From Rhodospirillaceae bacterium (lineage in GTDB: Bacteria; Pseudomonadota; Alphaproteobacteria; Rhodospirillales; Rhodospirillaceae), in contig CANJSF010000003.1 of NCBI GenBank assembly GCA_947476925.1, positions 1-64,000 of the forward strand: 64,000 nucleotides of DNA. Reading direction: 5' to 3'. The position numbers and the translations under genes are program-made. Below the pieces are notes generated by a model. That model saw only the letters and a list, made by a program, of their open reading frames with translations. It did not search any database and was not told the DNA's origin. Every line of letters starts with the position of its first letter. The first letter of the stretch is position 1. Below, in pieces: positions 15,576 to 25,132 of this stretch.

Positions 15576-17066
15576 CTAATGCTTTTCCGCTTTGAGTGAG
15601 ATGTCGTGATAGGCCGTGTAGCCAAACGGCGAGCGATAGGTGGCAACACGCGGGCCAAGGCCATCGAAACGTGTGACCTCGTACAAATAGATTCCAATGG
15701 GGTCTTCGTAGGTTATACGCATCAGTTCGCGTGTCAGGCTTTCGCGCTTGGCGCGGTCAAAATCGCTTGTGATGCGTTTGATCAGGTCAGTTTGCGCCGC
15801 GTCGCAAATCCAGGGCTTCAACCACAAACACGAGTGATACTGGAAACCCACCATCGGATCTAACGCGGGCAATGACCCATAGTTCATCCCAAAGGCCTCG
15901 CCCGTCCAGTTCCCGCTATAAAGGCCCTGGTTATAGCGCGCGAAGGGCACGGCATTGATGGTCAAGTCGACGCCCACCTTCATCAGGTCGGCTTTTACTG
16001 CTTGCCACAGCGAGGCGTCAGTGGAGTTCACCAGCATCACATCGGCGCTAAACGCAAAACCCTTGGCAAACCCGGCGGCGGCCAACAGCGCGCGCGCCTT
16101 GTCAGGGTCGTAAGGGTAGGCTTTCAAAGTTGGATCATGGCCGAAAGCGGGGCTTGGCCCGGGTTGGCTGGCCACCTTTGCTTTGCCGGCAAAGATCGTA
16201 TCGACAATGGCTTGTCGGTTGACGGCGTAGGTCATGGCCTGGCGCACGCGTTTGTCGGAGAACGGCGTTTGTTTGACCAAAATGAATGACAACCCCATCA
16301 CGCCGCTTTGCGGATAAGTGTGAACGCGGCCGCCAAATTCCTCCAGCGCGCTGATGTCTTCCGGCCCCATGTTCAAAGCAACATCGAGCGCGCCTGCTTG
16401 GAGGCCCGCAAGGCGTGCGGACGTTTCAGGCACCGCCCTAATCGTCAGCGTCGGCACTTTCGGTTTGCGCCACGCATAGGGGTTGGCGGTCAGGTCAACT
16501 TGCTGATTGGCCCAACTTTTCACGATGTAAGGCCCAGTGCCGATGGGCTGTTTGGCAAACCCCTCGGGCCCTAGCCTTGCCCAGGATTCCGGCTCAATCA
16601 TTTTGAGTGCGGCAAAACGCGCAGGCAGCATGAGATCGGAAGTATGGGTGCGTACTTCCACCGTCAACGCATCAAGCGCTTTGACGCTTTCAATGTTGCG
16701 CACCTCACGCACCATCGACCAGGCCTTGGCTTGCTCGGTGCTCAGGATCGCGTAAACCGCTTCGACTGTTTTTGCGCTAAAGGCCGCCCCATTGGCAAAC
16801 TTTACATCGGGGCGCAGCTTAAAAATCCAGGTGAGGTTGTCTTTGGCCTCCCACGAGAGTGCGAGCGCCGGCTTAAGCGTGCTGTCTTCGCTCAACTCGG
16901 CCAATCCATCGAAGATGGAGCCGTGAAAGTCGATACCGGGAAAGCCGCCGGTCGTATAGGGATTGCCCATGCCCGCAGGCAACGCGCTCACGCCGACGGT
17001 AACTTTGTCTGCAGCACTTGCGACAGACGTCAGAACCATGAGTACGGCGAGGACCTTCGCGAACAT
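15576..17066 (-). CDS. ABC-transporter solute-binding protein, peptide/nickel family 5
   Basis: A periplasmic binding protein of 496 residues for a dipeptide/oligopeptide/nickel-type ABC importer. A signal peptide ('FAKVLAVLMVLTSVASAA') is followed by the SBP_bac_5 fold: 'ALSWEAKDNLTWIFKLRPDV', 'FANGAAFSAKTVEAVYA', 'GTGPYIVKSW', 'VRQAMTYAVNRQAIVDTIF'. No permease or ATPase gene is next to it, so the partner transporter lies elsewhere or the protein works alone. ATG 17066 is chosen because it begins the signal peptide and lies two bases after the upstream DUF1838 stop. The three genes DUF1838, binding protein and broken gene are packed as one leftward operon. Confidence 0.92.
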   Translation of the reverse strand: MFAKVLAVLMVLTSVASAADKVTVGVSALPAGMGNPYTTGGFPGIDFHGSIFDGLAELSEDSTLKPALALSWEAKDNLTWIFKLRPDVKFANGAAFSAKTVEAVYAILSTEQAKAWSMVREVRNIESVKALDALTVEVRTHTSDLMLPARFAALKMIEPESWARLGPEGFAKQPIGTGPYIVKSWANQQVDLTANPYAWRKPKVPTLTIRAVPETSARLAGLQAGALDVALNMGPEDISALEEFGGRVHTYPQSGVMGLSFILVKQTPFSDKRVRQAMTYAVNRQAIVDTIFAGKAKVASQPGPSPAFGHDPTLKAYPYDPDKARALLAAAGFAKGFAFSADVMLVNSTDASLWQAVKADLMKVGVDLTINAVPFARYNQGLYSGNWTGEAFGMNYGSLPALDPMVGFQYHSCLWLKPWICDAAQTDLIKRITSDFDRAKRESLTRELMRITYEDPIGIYLYEVTRFDGLGPRVATYRSPFGYTAYHDISLKAEKH

Positions 17067-17068
17067 TG

Positions 17069-17884
17069 CTAGATTTTTCCTGCCGCGCGCAGATCGCGCA
17101 TTTGTTTTACGGTCGAATACGCTGTTGCCTTCAAGCCCCACGGGTCGGCCAGAAAACCCGGATGCACATGTTCGATGCGTGCTGCTATGGAGCTTGGCAA
17201 CTCGCCAACTTTTTCGAACTTAGTCCCCTGCCCGATCCAGACCATATGGCCCGATGATTTGCCCATCATCATCCACAAGGTCCAGGGCGTGTCGGCGATG
17301 AAGTCCATGCTCGCCCGCACGAAAGGAATAGACGTGTCGCAAATGGCATTCTTACTGGCGCGGTAGCTGGCCACATCGGCCGACTTTCGTACTTTACCCG
17401 CATAAGCCTCGGGAAATTCTTCTTCCGAAATACCCGAGCCAAAATCATTGGCGCGTGATTCCGTGGCCCACACATCAACGCCGTCGTCTTCAAAGGTCGG
17501 CGAGACGCGGCCGACAATAGTTTCGGGGTTGGCGGCCATTGCCACGCCTGCCGACGACAAATGAAAGCTCCATTTGGGCGAGACGTAACCGATTGCGATG
17601 TTGGTTTTGCCCGTGTAGGGGTTTTTCACTTCGCCTATGGGCTGCTTGGTCACAAGGTCGGTGTAGTGGTTGGACTCACGCTGCGAGAATTTGTAAACCC
17701 CGTCCTGTGGTGGGTCGTAACGAACGCACAAAACCGAGGTAAACCCGCAGATGGGTTTGAGCACCTCACCCTCGGCCCGGCCAAAGAGAGTGCCCTCGAA
17801 CCATTGCCAGACTTCACCATCTTCGCGGCCGCGCAAGCGCACCAAGGCCCGCAAACGGTCGCCGGGGAGATCTAAGTTCAGCAT
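17069..17884 (-). CDS. DUF1838 family protein (without signal peptide)
   Basis: A 271-residue member of the DUF1838 family of unknown function. It aligns with the three other copies in this window: 'LRGREDGEVWQWFEGTLFGR' at the N-terminus, 'EVKNPYTGKTNIAIGY' in the middle, and 'TPWTLWMMMGKSSGHM' followed by 'ARIEHVHPGFLADPW' near the end. Unlike the copies at 35053, 53667 and 60158, no secretion signal is evident from ATG 17884, which starts at the family core. In-frame upstream ATGs (17983, 18043) would add a non-hydrophobic leader and overlap the divergent gene. It heads the operon with the solute-binding protein. Confidence 0.8.
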   Translation of the reverse strand: MLNLDLPGDRLRALVRLRGREDGEVWQWFEGTLFGRAEGEVLKPICGFTSVLCVRYDPPQDGVYKFSQRESNHYTDLVTKQPIGEVKNPYTGKTNIAIGYVSPKWSFHLSSAGVAMAANPETIVGRVSPTFEDDGVDVWATESRANDFGSGISEEEFPEAYAGKVRKSADVASYRASKNAICDTSIPFVRASMDFIADTPWTLWMMMGKSSGHMVWIGQGTKFEKVGELPSSIAARIEHVHPGFLADPWGLKATAYSTVKQMRDLRAAGKI

Positions 17885-18041
17885 CCTATGCCCACTCAAT
17901 GCTAGGTTTAGGTCAGGAAGCCCCTGGATCGACCTTAAGTCAATTGTGTTTTCAGCGCGTCTATGTTGATAGAATGAGCCCATCCAGACTCGCCCGCACC
18001 GAAGGTATGGGTTTATGATGGTCCGAGCGGAGTGCCCCTTC

Positions 18042-18701
18042 ATGCAAATTGACGTCGTTTTCGATACCGTCTGTCCGTGGTGCTATGTTGGCAAGCGCCG
18101 GTTTGAGCGCGCCCTAAAAATGCGCCCCAACATCAAACCGCAGTTGCGTTATCGTTCTTTCTTGCTGAACCCAGACCTGCCGCCGCAAGGTGTAGATCGG
18201 CGTGAGTACTTGGAACGAAAGTTTGGCGGAAGCGCGCAATACGAGCGTATTGTGGAAGCGTTGGTCTTTACGGGCAAAGGCGAAGGCATCAATTTTGCCC
18301 TGGACAAAATTAAGCGCACGCCTAACTCGGCCAACTCGCATCGCCTCATCCGTTTGGCGCGCACCATGAACCGGCAAACCGAAGCCGTTGACGCGCTGTT
18401 TAGCGCCTACTTCGAACGTGGGCTTGATATCGGTAACGTCGAGGTGCTGGTCAGACTCGCCGAGGAAATTGGGCTTGAGCGCGGCATGGCCTATGCGCAC
18501 CTGTCGACCGAAACCGACCTCAATGCGGTGTATACCGAAAACGCGCGGATGCATCGGCTCGGCATCACCGGTGTGCCCTGCTACATCTTCAACGAAGGCC
18601 GTGCCATCGCCGGAGCTCAAGAACCCGAAATTTTGGTGCGCATGTTTGATATGGCTTTGGCAGAATCGGCTGGCCGAACTGAGATGCAGTCAATGGCGTA
18701 A
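18042..18701 (+). CDS. DsbA/FrnE-like thioredoxin-fold oxidoreductase
   Basis: A cytoplasmic protein of 219 residues with the FrnE/2-hydroxychromene-2-carboxylate isomerase fold. The active site 'CPWCYVGKRRFERAL' lies near the N-terminus (CxxC at about residues 11-14). The cis-Pro loop is 'GITGVPCYIFNEGRAIAGAQ' at about 180. The helical insertion carries 'TPNSANSHRLIRLA', typical of FrnE. Members act as disulfide or glutathione-linked oxidoreductases under oxidative stress; the substrate here is unknown. ATG 18042 begins directly at the fold, and upstream ATGs only add an atypical leader. It is divergent from the DUF1838 gene. Confidence 0.88.
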   Translation: MQIDVVFDTVCPWCYVGKRRFERALKMRPNIKPQLRYRSFLLNPDLPPQGVDRREYLERKFGGSAQYERIVEALVFTGKGEGINFALDKIKRTPNSANSHRLIRLARTMNRQTEAVDALFSAYFERGLDIGNVEVLVRLAEEIGLERGMAYAHLSTETDLNAVYTENARMHRLGITGVPCYIFNEGRAIAGAQEPEILVRMFDMALAESAGRTEMQSMA

Positions 18702-18864
18702 GCCGCCGTTCGCGAGATATTTTCGCAAGACGCTAAAATAGCGCGTTAAATCAATAGGTTAGATTTATACATTAAAAGTAGCTTTTTAAGGTTTTAGTAG
18801 GAAATCAGCGTCATTTTCTTCGGCAACACCGAACACAAAAACAGTTCGGACCGAGGAGAGAGCG

Positions 18865-19152
18865 ATGACCGATTTCAGCGGCGACGACGCCACCGAGTAT
18901 TGCGAGAAAACCTTCAAGACACGGATGTCTTTGGAGACGTTCCAAAAGCTCGCGCTTCGCACATGCCGCAGTCAACACTGGGTGAATATAGAAGCCCGTG
19001 ATCGGTCCGAGGTTCCCTTTACAATCATCGCCTCGGCCATTTTCTCAACCATCGAAGATCGCGACCGTTTCGTGATTGCCATGCGGTTTGCTGAAGACCA
19101 GCGCACGATCAGCGGCAAATCTGCCAGCGGAAAACAACTCGCAACCGCTTAA
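18865..19152 (+). CDS. Small conserved-looking hypothetical protein
   Basis: The product is 95 residues, soluble, of mixed alpha/beta character, without a signal peptide or metal motif, and I do not recognise a family. It has a strong ribosome-binding site (AGGAGAGAG seven bases before ATG 18865), so it is very likely translated. The upstream gap is AT-rich with a short CGCTAAAATAGCG hairpin near 18730 and could hold its promoter. Its stop shares the TTAA palindrome with the stop of the convergent mfd gene. Confidence 0.75.
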   Translation: MTDFSGDDATEYCEKTFKTRMSLETFQKLALRTCRSQHWVNIEARDRSEVPFTIIASAIFSTIEDRDRFVIAMRFAEDQRTISGKSASGKQLATA

Positions 19153-22100
19153 GCCGCCAGCTTTGCGATCTGGCCCAGCAACGCCTGCAGCCCCTTGATG
19201 CGTTCTTGGGGCGTTTCCCAGGGGCGTATAAACACAATTTTCTGATCGGGCCGCAGTTTTGCGGTGCCTGAACTGCGACCGATAAAATCCACCAACCCGC
19301 CTGGGTTTGGGAAGACGTTGTTGCGCAAACTCACTGTGGCACCTTTGGGACCTGCATCGACTTTTTCGATATTGGCAATGCGGCACAGCACTTTGATGCT
19401 GACGATATCAAGTAAGTTTTCCACTTCAGCCGGAAGATCACCAAAGCGGTCTATCAATTCGGCGGCAAACGCATCAATCTCGGCGCGATCACCTAACGTG
19501 GCGATGCGTCGATACAACGACATACGCGCGCCAAGATCTTTCACATAAGTATCGGGAATTAGCACGGCGGCGCCGGTATTGATTTGTGGTGACCACTCTT
19601 GTGATTGCGTTGCGGCTATTTCGTCTGCGGCCCCTGCCCGTGCGGCCGCCACGGCTTCTTCCAACAGGTGTTGGTATAGCTCCACCCCAACCTCCTTGAT
19701 GTGGCCCGATTGTTCATCGCCCAGCAAATTACCTGCACCGCGAATATCCAGGTCGTGGCTGGCCAAGGCAAAACCAGCGCCCAGGCTGTCGAGTGTTTGC
19801 ATGACGTCCAGGCGTTTCATTGCTGCGGGCGTTGGTTTGCGCTCGGACGGCAGTGTCAGGTAGGCGTAGCCGCGCGACTTGGCGCGGCCCACTCGACCTC
19901 GTAGTTGGTAAAGTTGCGACAAACCAAACATATCTGCGCGGTGAATGATGATGGTGTTAACCTGGGGCATATCGAGGCCGGACTCGATAATGTTGGTCGA
20001 CAGCAGAACGTCGAATTTGCCGTCGGCAAAGGCATTCATGACGTCTTCCAACTGGGTGGGCGACATTTGACCGTGCGCCACAGCAGTTGAGATTTCAGGT
20101 ATCAGTGATTTCAGCCGCTCGATCACGCCGTCAATATCGGCCAATCGCGGCACGACATAGAATGTTTGCCCCCCACGAAAGCGCTCGCGCAAAATCGCTT
20201 CGCGGATGACCACACCGTCAAACGGCAGCACAAACGTCCGCACCGCCAAGCGATCCACAGGCGGGGTTGCGATAATCGTCATATCACGCACGCCGGTCAG
20301 CGCCATTTGCAGTGTGCGCGGAATGGGCGTTGCCGAGAGTGTGAGCACATGAACTTCCGCGCGCAGTTGTTTCAGGCGCTCTTTGTGGATAACGCCAAAG
20401 TGCTGCTCTTCGTCGATGATTAGTAGGCCTAAGTTTTTTAGGCTGATGCCTTGCGCCAACAGCGCGTGCGTTCCAACCACAATATCAACCGTGCCATCGG
20501 CCATCCCGGCTTTCACTTTCTCGGCATCCTTCGGTGTCACAAGCCGCGAGAGCTGTGCGACGCGCACGGGAAACCCAGCAAAGCGTTCCGTGAAGGTTTT
20601 AAAGTGCTGGCGAGCCAGTAATGTTGTGGGCACAACGACTGCAACTTGCATACCAGTCAGCGCTGCCGTAAACGCCGCGCGCAAGGCCACTTCAGTTTTG
20701 CCAAAGCCGACATCGCCGCAGATCAGGCGGTCCATGGGCTTGCCTTTGCCCAAATCTTCGATGCAATCGGATATCGCACGCAGTTGATCATCGGTCTCCG
20801 CATACGGGAAGCGCGCACAAAATTCGTCGTATAAGCCTTCGGCGGGAATGAAGGCGGGCGCGTCTTTCAACTGGCGCTGAGCGGCAATGTTGATCAACTG
20901 CTCGGCCATATCACGGATGCGTTCTTTCAGTTTCGCTTTGCGGGCCTGCCATGCCGCACCGCCAAGTCGATCAAGCTGAACGCCCGTGGTTTCCGAGCCA
21001 AAGCGTGACAGCACCTCGATGTTCTCAACCGGCACAAACAATTTGTCGTTGCCTTGATAGATAATGCGCAAACAGTCGTGTCGCGCTCCGCCAACCATGA
21101 GTGTTTCAAGGCTCTCGTAACGCCCAATTCCGTGCTCGATGTGCACGACCAGATCCATTTCGCTGAGCTGCGAGGCTTCGGCCAAGAAGACATCGGCCTT
21201 GCGGCGCTTGCGGCCCGAGCGCACGAGTCGATCCCCCAACAGATCTTGCTCGGTGATCAGCGCGATTTCAGTTGTGACAAAGCCGCGCTCGAGGACAACG
21301 CAAACGGCGGCAATTGTGCCTTTCGGGGCATGTTGCGCATCGGCCCAGGTGTCGGCATCGACGAATGAGCTAAAGGTATGTTCTTTCAGCACGCCTTTGA
21401 GGCGCGCCCGGCTGCCGGAACTGGTGCAGGCCAGCACCACGCGGCGGCCTGCGGCCTGCTCGGTGCGAATGTGCGCCAAAAAAGCCTCGTAGACGTTTTC
21501 ATTGGGTCGCGCACGAACATCGGCGAAATCGTGGCCTGGCCGTCCGCCGGCGTCATCTTCCGTGCCGAGATCAGTGGGGGCAAACGCGCGAAACGCGCTA
21601 ACGGCGCGGCCGGCCAATAACTTCAACCACTCATCAGATTCGACATACAGTGAGCCCGGCGGAATGGGGTTGTAAATCATACCGCCGTCGTGATCAGCGC
21701 CTTTGGCCTGTGCAACCGTGACAGCGCGTCGAGCTTGGTAGTAATCGCGGATCATTTCCAATCGCGAAGTCACGGACTCTTCGATGTCGTGATCCAGCGA
21801 CACGCTTGACGTTGGCAGGTAGTCAAGCAAAGTCGAGAGGCCGTCGTGGAAAAGTGGCAGCCAGTGTTCCATGCCCAAGAAGCGGCGCCCTGCCCCCACC
21901 GACTCATACAGCGCGTCATTGGTGCCGACTGCGCCGAACATTTCGCGGTAGCGACTGCGGAATCGATTGATCGATTCTGTCGACAGTACGATCTCGCTCA
22001 TGGGCATCAGCGCGGTTTTCTCGCACGGCGTTGTCGTGCGCTGGCTGACCGGGTCGAAGTACCTTAGGCCCTCGACTTCATCGCCGAATAAGTCGATGCG

Positions 22101-22640
22101 CACGGGCTCGGGTAAACCTGGCGGGAAAATATCAACCAGCCCACCGCGCACGGCAAACTCACCAGGCTCCATCACCTGCTCGGCACGCACGTACCCGTTT
22201 GCCGCCAAATATTCGGTGTAGTCCTCGACTTTAAAGCGCGTGCCTTTGGCAATGATGCGCGTTGTGCCCATCAGCTTTTCGGCTTGAGGCACCCGTTGCA
22301 AAACCGCGCTGACAGTGGTGATCACCAGCCTGGTCTGTCCGGGCGCAATGGGTTCGGTGAGCCTGCATAAGGCGTCCACACGTCGCGCGACGACGGCCGC
22401 ATTGGGCGAGACGCGATCGTACGGCAAGCAATCCCACCCTGGAATGGTCACGATTTCGATGTCTGGCGCAAAATACGCCACTGCCTCGGCCAGCGCGTTC
22501 AGCCGCCCCTCGTCACGCGCCACGTGCAGTGTGCCATCGCGCAACGCACGCCGGGCGCGATCAACCAACACCAAGGCATCGTAGCCATCGGGAACGCCCG
22601 CCAATATGCGCACGCGGGCTTGGGCGAGAAAGTGCTCCAT
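19149..22640 (-). CDS. mfd: Transcription-repair coupling factor Mfd
   Basis: An ATP-dependent DNA translocase of 1163 residues that displaces stalled RNA polymerase at lesions and recruits UvrA. Domains in order: UvrB-like N-terminal module (about 15-350), the CarD/Tudor-like RNA polymerase-interacting domain (about 490-590, 'MDLVVHIEHGIGRYESLE'), a RecG-like helicase motor with Walker A 'ICGDVGFGKTEVALRAAF', DEEQ box 'LLIIDEEQHFGVIHKE' and motif VI 'QLYQLRGRVGRAKSRGYAYL', and the C-terminal TRCF domain. Length matches the family. It is followed upstream by sdhE and divergent recG, an arrangement common in alphaproteobacteria. uvrA lies about 25 kb away. Confidence 0.98.
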   Translation of the reverse strand: MEHFLAQARVRILAGVPDGYDALVLVDRARRALRDGTLHVARDEGRLNALAEAVAYFAPDIEIVTIPGWDCLPYDRVSPNAAVVARRVDALCRLTEPIAPGQTRLVITTVSAVLQRVPQAEKLMGTTRIIAKGTRFKVEDYTEYLAANGYVRAEQVMEPGEFAVRGGLVDIFPPGLPEPVRIDLFGDEVEGLRYFDPVSQRTTTPCEKTALMPMSEIVLSTESINRFRSRYREMFGAVGTNDALYESVGAGRRFLGMEHWLPLFHDGLSTLLDYLPTSSVSLDHDIEESVTSRLEMIRDYYQARRAVTVAQAKGADHDGGMIYNPIPPGSLYVESDEWLKLLAGRAVSAFRAFAPTDLGTEDDAGGRPGHDFADVRARPNENVYEAFLAHIRTEQAAGRRVVLACTSSGSRARLKGVLKEHTFSSFVDADTWADAQHAPKGTIAAVCVVLERGFVTTEIALITEQDLLGDRLVRSGRKRRKADVFLAEASQLSEMDLVVHIEHGIGRYESLETLMVGGARHDCLRIIYQGNDKLFVPVENIEVLSRFGSETTGVQLDRLGGAAWQARKAKLKERIRDMAEQLINIAAQRQLKDAPAFIPAEGLYDEFCARFPYAETDDQLRAISDCIEDLGKGKPMDRLICGDVGFGKTEVALRAAFTAALTGMQVAVVVPTTLLARQHFKTFTERFAGFPVRVAQLSRLVTPKDAEKVKAGMADGTVDIVVGTHALLAQGISLKNLGLLIIDEEQHFGVIHKERLKQLRAEVHVLTLSATPIPRTLQMALTGVRDMTIIATPPVDRLAVRTFVLPFDGVVIREAILRERFRGGQTFYVVPRLADIDGVIERLKSLIPEISTAVAHGQMSPTQLEDVMNAFADGKFDVLLSTNIIESGLDMPQVNTIIIHRADMFGLSQLYQLRGRVGRAKSRGYAYLTLPSERKPTPAAMKRLDVMQTLDSLGAGFALASHDLDIRGAGNLLGDEQSGHIKEVGVELYQHLLEEAVAAARAGAADEIAATQSQEWSPQINTGAAVLIPDTYVKDLGARMSLYRRIATLGDRAEIDAFAAELIDRFGDLPAEVENLLDIVSIKVLCRIANIEKVDAGPKGATVSLRNNVFPNPGGLVDFIGRSSGTAKLRPDQKIVFIRPWETPQERIKGLQALLGQIAKLAA

Positions 22641-22645
22641 GCCCG

Positions 22646-22906
22646 TTAGCCCTTCGCCCGGCCGTATGCGACCAGTTCATCTAGTAAGGCTGATCGCACT
22701 TCGTTGGGCACTGTTGCTTTTTTGATGATCCAATCCATCAAGTCGGCATCCAGGAGGTCGAGCACGCGGTCGGCGTCGTCCAAGTCGGACGGCATCAATG
22801 ATGGGGTCCGGGCATCGAAAAATCCGCCGACAATCACGTCAGATTCCTTTGTTCCCCGGTGATGGGCCCGGTAAAGAATGCGCTTTTTGCGTGTTTCGAC
22901 GTCCAT
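22646..22906 (-). CDS. sdhE: Succinate dehydrogenase flavinylation factor SdhE (DUF339)
   Basis: A small helical protein of 86 residues that promotes covalent FAD attachment to SdhA (and FrdA). The hallmark RGxxE-type motif appears as 'RAHHRGTKESDVIVGGFF' near the N-terminus, followed by 'DRVLDLLDADLMDWI' and a C-terminal helical region. ATG 22906 gives the usual family length. The frame is open to 22981, but that extension has no family counterpart and overlaps the recG promoter side. It ends five bases before mfd starts, so mfd and sdhE are co-transcribed. Confidence 0.88.
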   Translation of the reverse strand: MDVETRKKRILYRAHHRGTKESDVIVGGFFDARTPSLMPSDLDDADRVLDLLDADLMDWIIKKATVPNEVRSALLDELVAYGRAKG

Positions 22907-23014
22907 GACCCAAGCCGCAAACAGACTCCTCCCCGGATCGGCCCGCATGGCCGCCAGGAACGCCGCGGTGTATATAGGCACCAGCCCTGTCTGTCATTAG
23001 GTTTGCGTATAGCT

Positions 23015-25132
23015 ATGGCCACCGCCAAAGGCTCTCTTCGCCCCGAAGTTTTGAACCCGCTGTTCGCCAAGGTGACGGCGCTGCGGGGCATTGGCCCGCG
23101 CTTGGCGAAAGTGGTGGAAAAACTGGTCGGCGAAAAAATCGTCGGCCTGTTGTGGCATTTGCCTGCGGGGCTGATCGACCGGCGTTTTTCGCCCAAAGTC
23201 GGCGATGCGCCGCCTAATGAAGTTGTGACCCTTCAAGTGGAGGTGCTGGCCCACAGCCCGCCGCCGCCCGGCAACCGCCGTGTCCCTTACCGCGTAACCT
23301 GCGGCGATGACACCGGTCGCATCGTGTTGGTGTTTTTCCACGCTAAAGGGGACTACCTGGAAAACGCGCTTCCGATTGGTGAGACACGGGTTATCTCGGG
23401 CAAACTCGAATTGTTCGACGGCCGCCGCCAAATGACGCATCCCGATCATATCGTGTCGATCAATGACATTGCCTTGGTACAGCGCGTCGAACCGGTTTAT
23501 CCCCTCACTGCGGGGTTGTCGGCCAAGGTTTTAGACAAAGCCATACATGGCGCGTTGGAACGCGCACCGGCTCTGCCCGAGTGGCTTGATCCAGAGTTCA
23601 AAAAGCAACGCCAGTGGCCCGATTGGCGCAGCGCGCTGACGACAGCGCACGCGCCAACCGATGAGGCCGGATTGTCGCCGCTACGTCCTGACCGATCACG
23701 ATTGGCGTATGATGAACTGTTATCTAATCAGTTAGCATTGTCGCTGGTGCGGATGAAAACCCGCAAGCGGCGAGGTCGCGCGCTGAGCGGAGATGGCAAA
23801 CTGCAAGCCAAAGTACTTGCCGCCCTGCCCTACAAACTCACCGCAGCACAAACGCGAACATTGGCCGAAATTGCCGCGGATATGGGTAGCGAAACCCGCA
23901 TGTTGCGTCTGTTGCAAGGCGACGTTGGCAGCGGCAAAACTGTAGTTGCTTTGTTGGCTATGCTAATCGCAGTGGAATCCGGCAGCCAAGCCGCGCTGAT
24001 GGCACCAACTGAACTCTTAGCCCACCAGCATTTTGAGAACTTGCAACCCCTGGCGGCAATGGCGGGTGTGCGCCTTGAAATTCTGACCGGTCGCGTCAAA
24101 GGTGCCGCGCGCGCCGCGACTATGGAGGGCTTAGCCACAGGAACCATTCCGTTGGTCGTGGGCACGCATGCGTTGGTGCAAAAAGAGTTGGAGTTCGCCG
24201 ATCTGGCCTTTGCTGTGATTGACGAGCAACATCGGTTTGGCGTCGCGCAGCGATTGGAGCTGGCGGAAAAAGGCCGTGGTACCGACATGCTGGTGATGAC
24301 TGCCACGCCCATTCCGCGCACGCTGGCGCTGACAGCATACGGCGACATGGATTCCTCGCGGCTGGATGAAAAACCACCAGGCCGCAAACCCGTCGATACG
24401 CGCACGGTGAATCTCGAACGCCTCGACGAAACGATGGAGGCCATGGGCCGTGCCATTCAAAAAGGCGCTAAGGTTTATTGGGTGTGCCCGCTGATTGAAG
24501 AGTCTGAACTTATCGATCTCGCCGCTGCGGAAGACCGCTATGCTGCACTCAAGGCGCGCTTTGGCAACGACGTCGGCCTGATTCATGGCCGCATGAAGCC
24601 GGCTGAACGCGATACAGTGATGGAGGCCTTTGCCTCGAAAACGAATGGCGGGCCAAAGATACTTGTGGCGACAACGGTGATTGAAGTGGGCGTCGACGTG
24701 CCAGATGCCACGATCATGGTCATCGAACATGCTGAGCGGTTTGGACTGTCGCAACTTCATCAGTTGCGCGGGCGCGTGGGCCGCGGCGGAAAAGAAGGCA
24801 CATGCTTGTTGCTCTATGCCCCGCCGCTGGGTGCAACAGCAAAGGCGCGGCTGTCGATTTTGCGCGACACCGAGGACGGTTTCCTCATCGCCGAGGAAGA
24901 TTTACGATTACGAGGAAGCGGTGAAATGCTGGGAACCCGACAAAGCGGCTTGCCCGTATTTAAGCTCGCCAATCTCAGTTTGCATGCCGACTTCGTGCCC
25001 ATCGCGCGTGACGATGCTCAATTGATCATCGCCCGCGATGCCGAACTGCAAACCCCACGCGGCCAAGCATTGCGCACTCTACTGTATTTATTCGAGCAAG
25101 ATGATGCGATTAGGACCTTGCGGTCCGGCTAA
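23015..25132 (+). CDS. recG: ATP-dependent DNA helicase RecG
   Basis: A branch-migration helicase of 705 residues that regresses stalled forks and processes Holliday junctions. It starts with the wedge/OB domain ('ALRGIGPRLAKVVEKLVG', 'LLWHLPAGLIDRRF'). The motor carries Walker A 'LLQGDVGSGKTVVALLAM', 'MAPTELLAHQHF', DEQH box 'AVIDEQHRFGVAQR', motif III 'TATPIPRTLAL' and motif VI 'QLHQLRGRVGRGG'. ATG 23015 is preferred over upstream codons, as it is the usual alphaproteobacterial N-terminus. It is divergent from sdhE-mfd. The stop overlaps that of the convergent DUF502 gene (CTAA). Confidence 0.97.
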   Translation: MATAKGSLRPEVLNPLFAKVTALRGIGPRLAKVVEKLVGEKIVGLLWHLPAGLIDRRFSPKVGDAPPNEVVTLQVEVLAHSPPPPGNRRVPYRVTCGDDTGRIVLVFFHAKGDYLENALPIGETRVISGKLELFDGRRQMTHPDHIVSINDIALVQRVEPVYPLTAGLSAKVLDKAIHGALERAPALPEWLDPEFKKQRQWPDWRSALTTAHAPTDEAGLSPLRPDRSRLAYDELLSNQLALSLVRMKTRKRRGRALSGDGKLQAKVLAALPYKLTAAQTRTLAEIAADMGSETRMLRLLQGDVGSGKTVVALLAMLIAVESGSQAALMAPTELLAHQHFENLQPLAAMAGVRLEILTGRVKGAARAATMEGLATGTIPLVVGTHALVQKELEFADLAFAVIDEQHRFGVAQRLELAEKGRGTDMLVMTATPIPRTLALTAYGDMDSSRLDEKPPGRKPVDTRTVNLERLDETMEAMGRAIQKGAKVYWVCPLIEESELIDLAAAEDRYAALKARFGNDVGLIHGRMKPAERDTVMEAFASKTNGGPKILVATTVIEVGVDVPDATIMVIEHAERFGLSQLHQLRGRVGRGGKEGTCLLLYAPPLGATAKARLSILRDTEDGFLIAEEDLRLRGSGEMLGTRQSGLPVFKLANLSLHADFVPIARDDAQLIIARDAELQTPRGQALRTLLYLFEQDDAIRTLRSG

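Noticed and set aside
22907-22981. N-terminal extension of SdhE to 22981
   Set aside because: SdhE proteins are about 85-95 residues; the extra 25 residues have no family counterpart.
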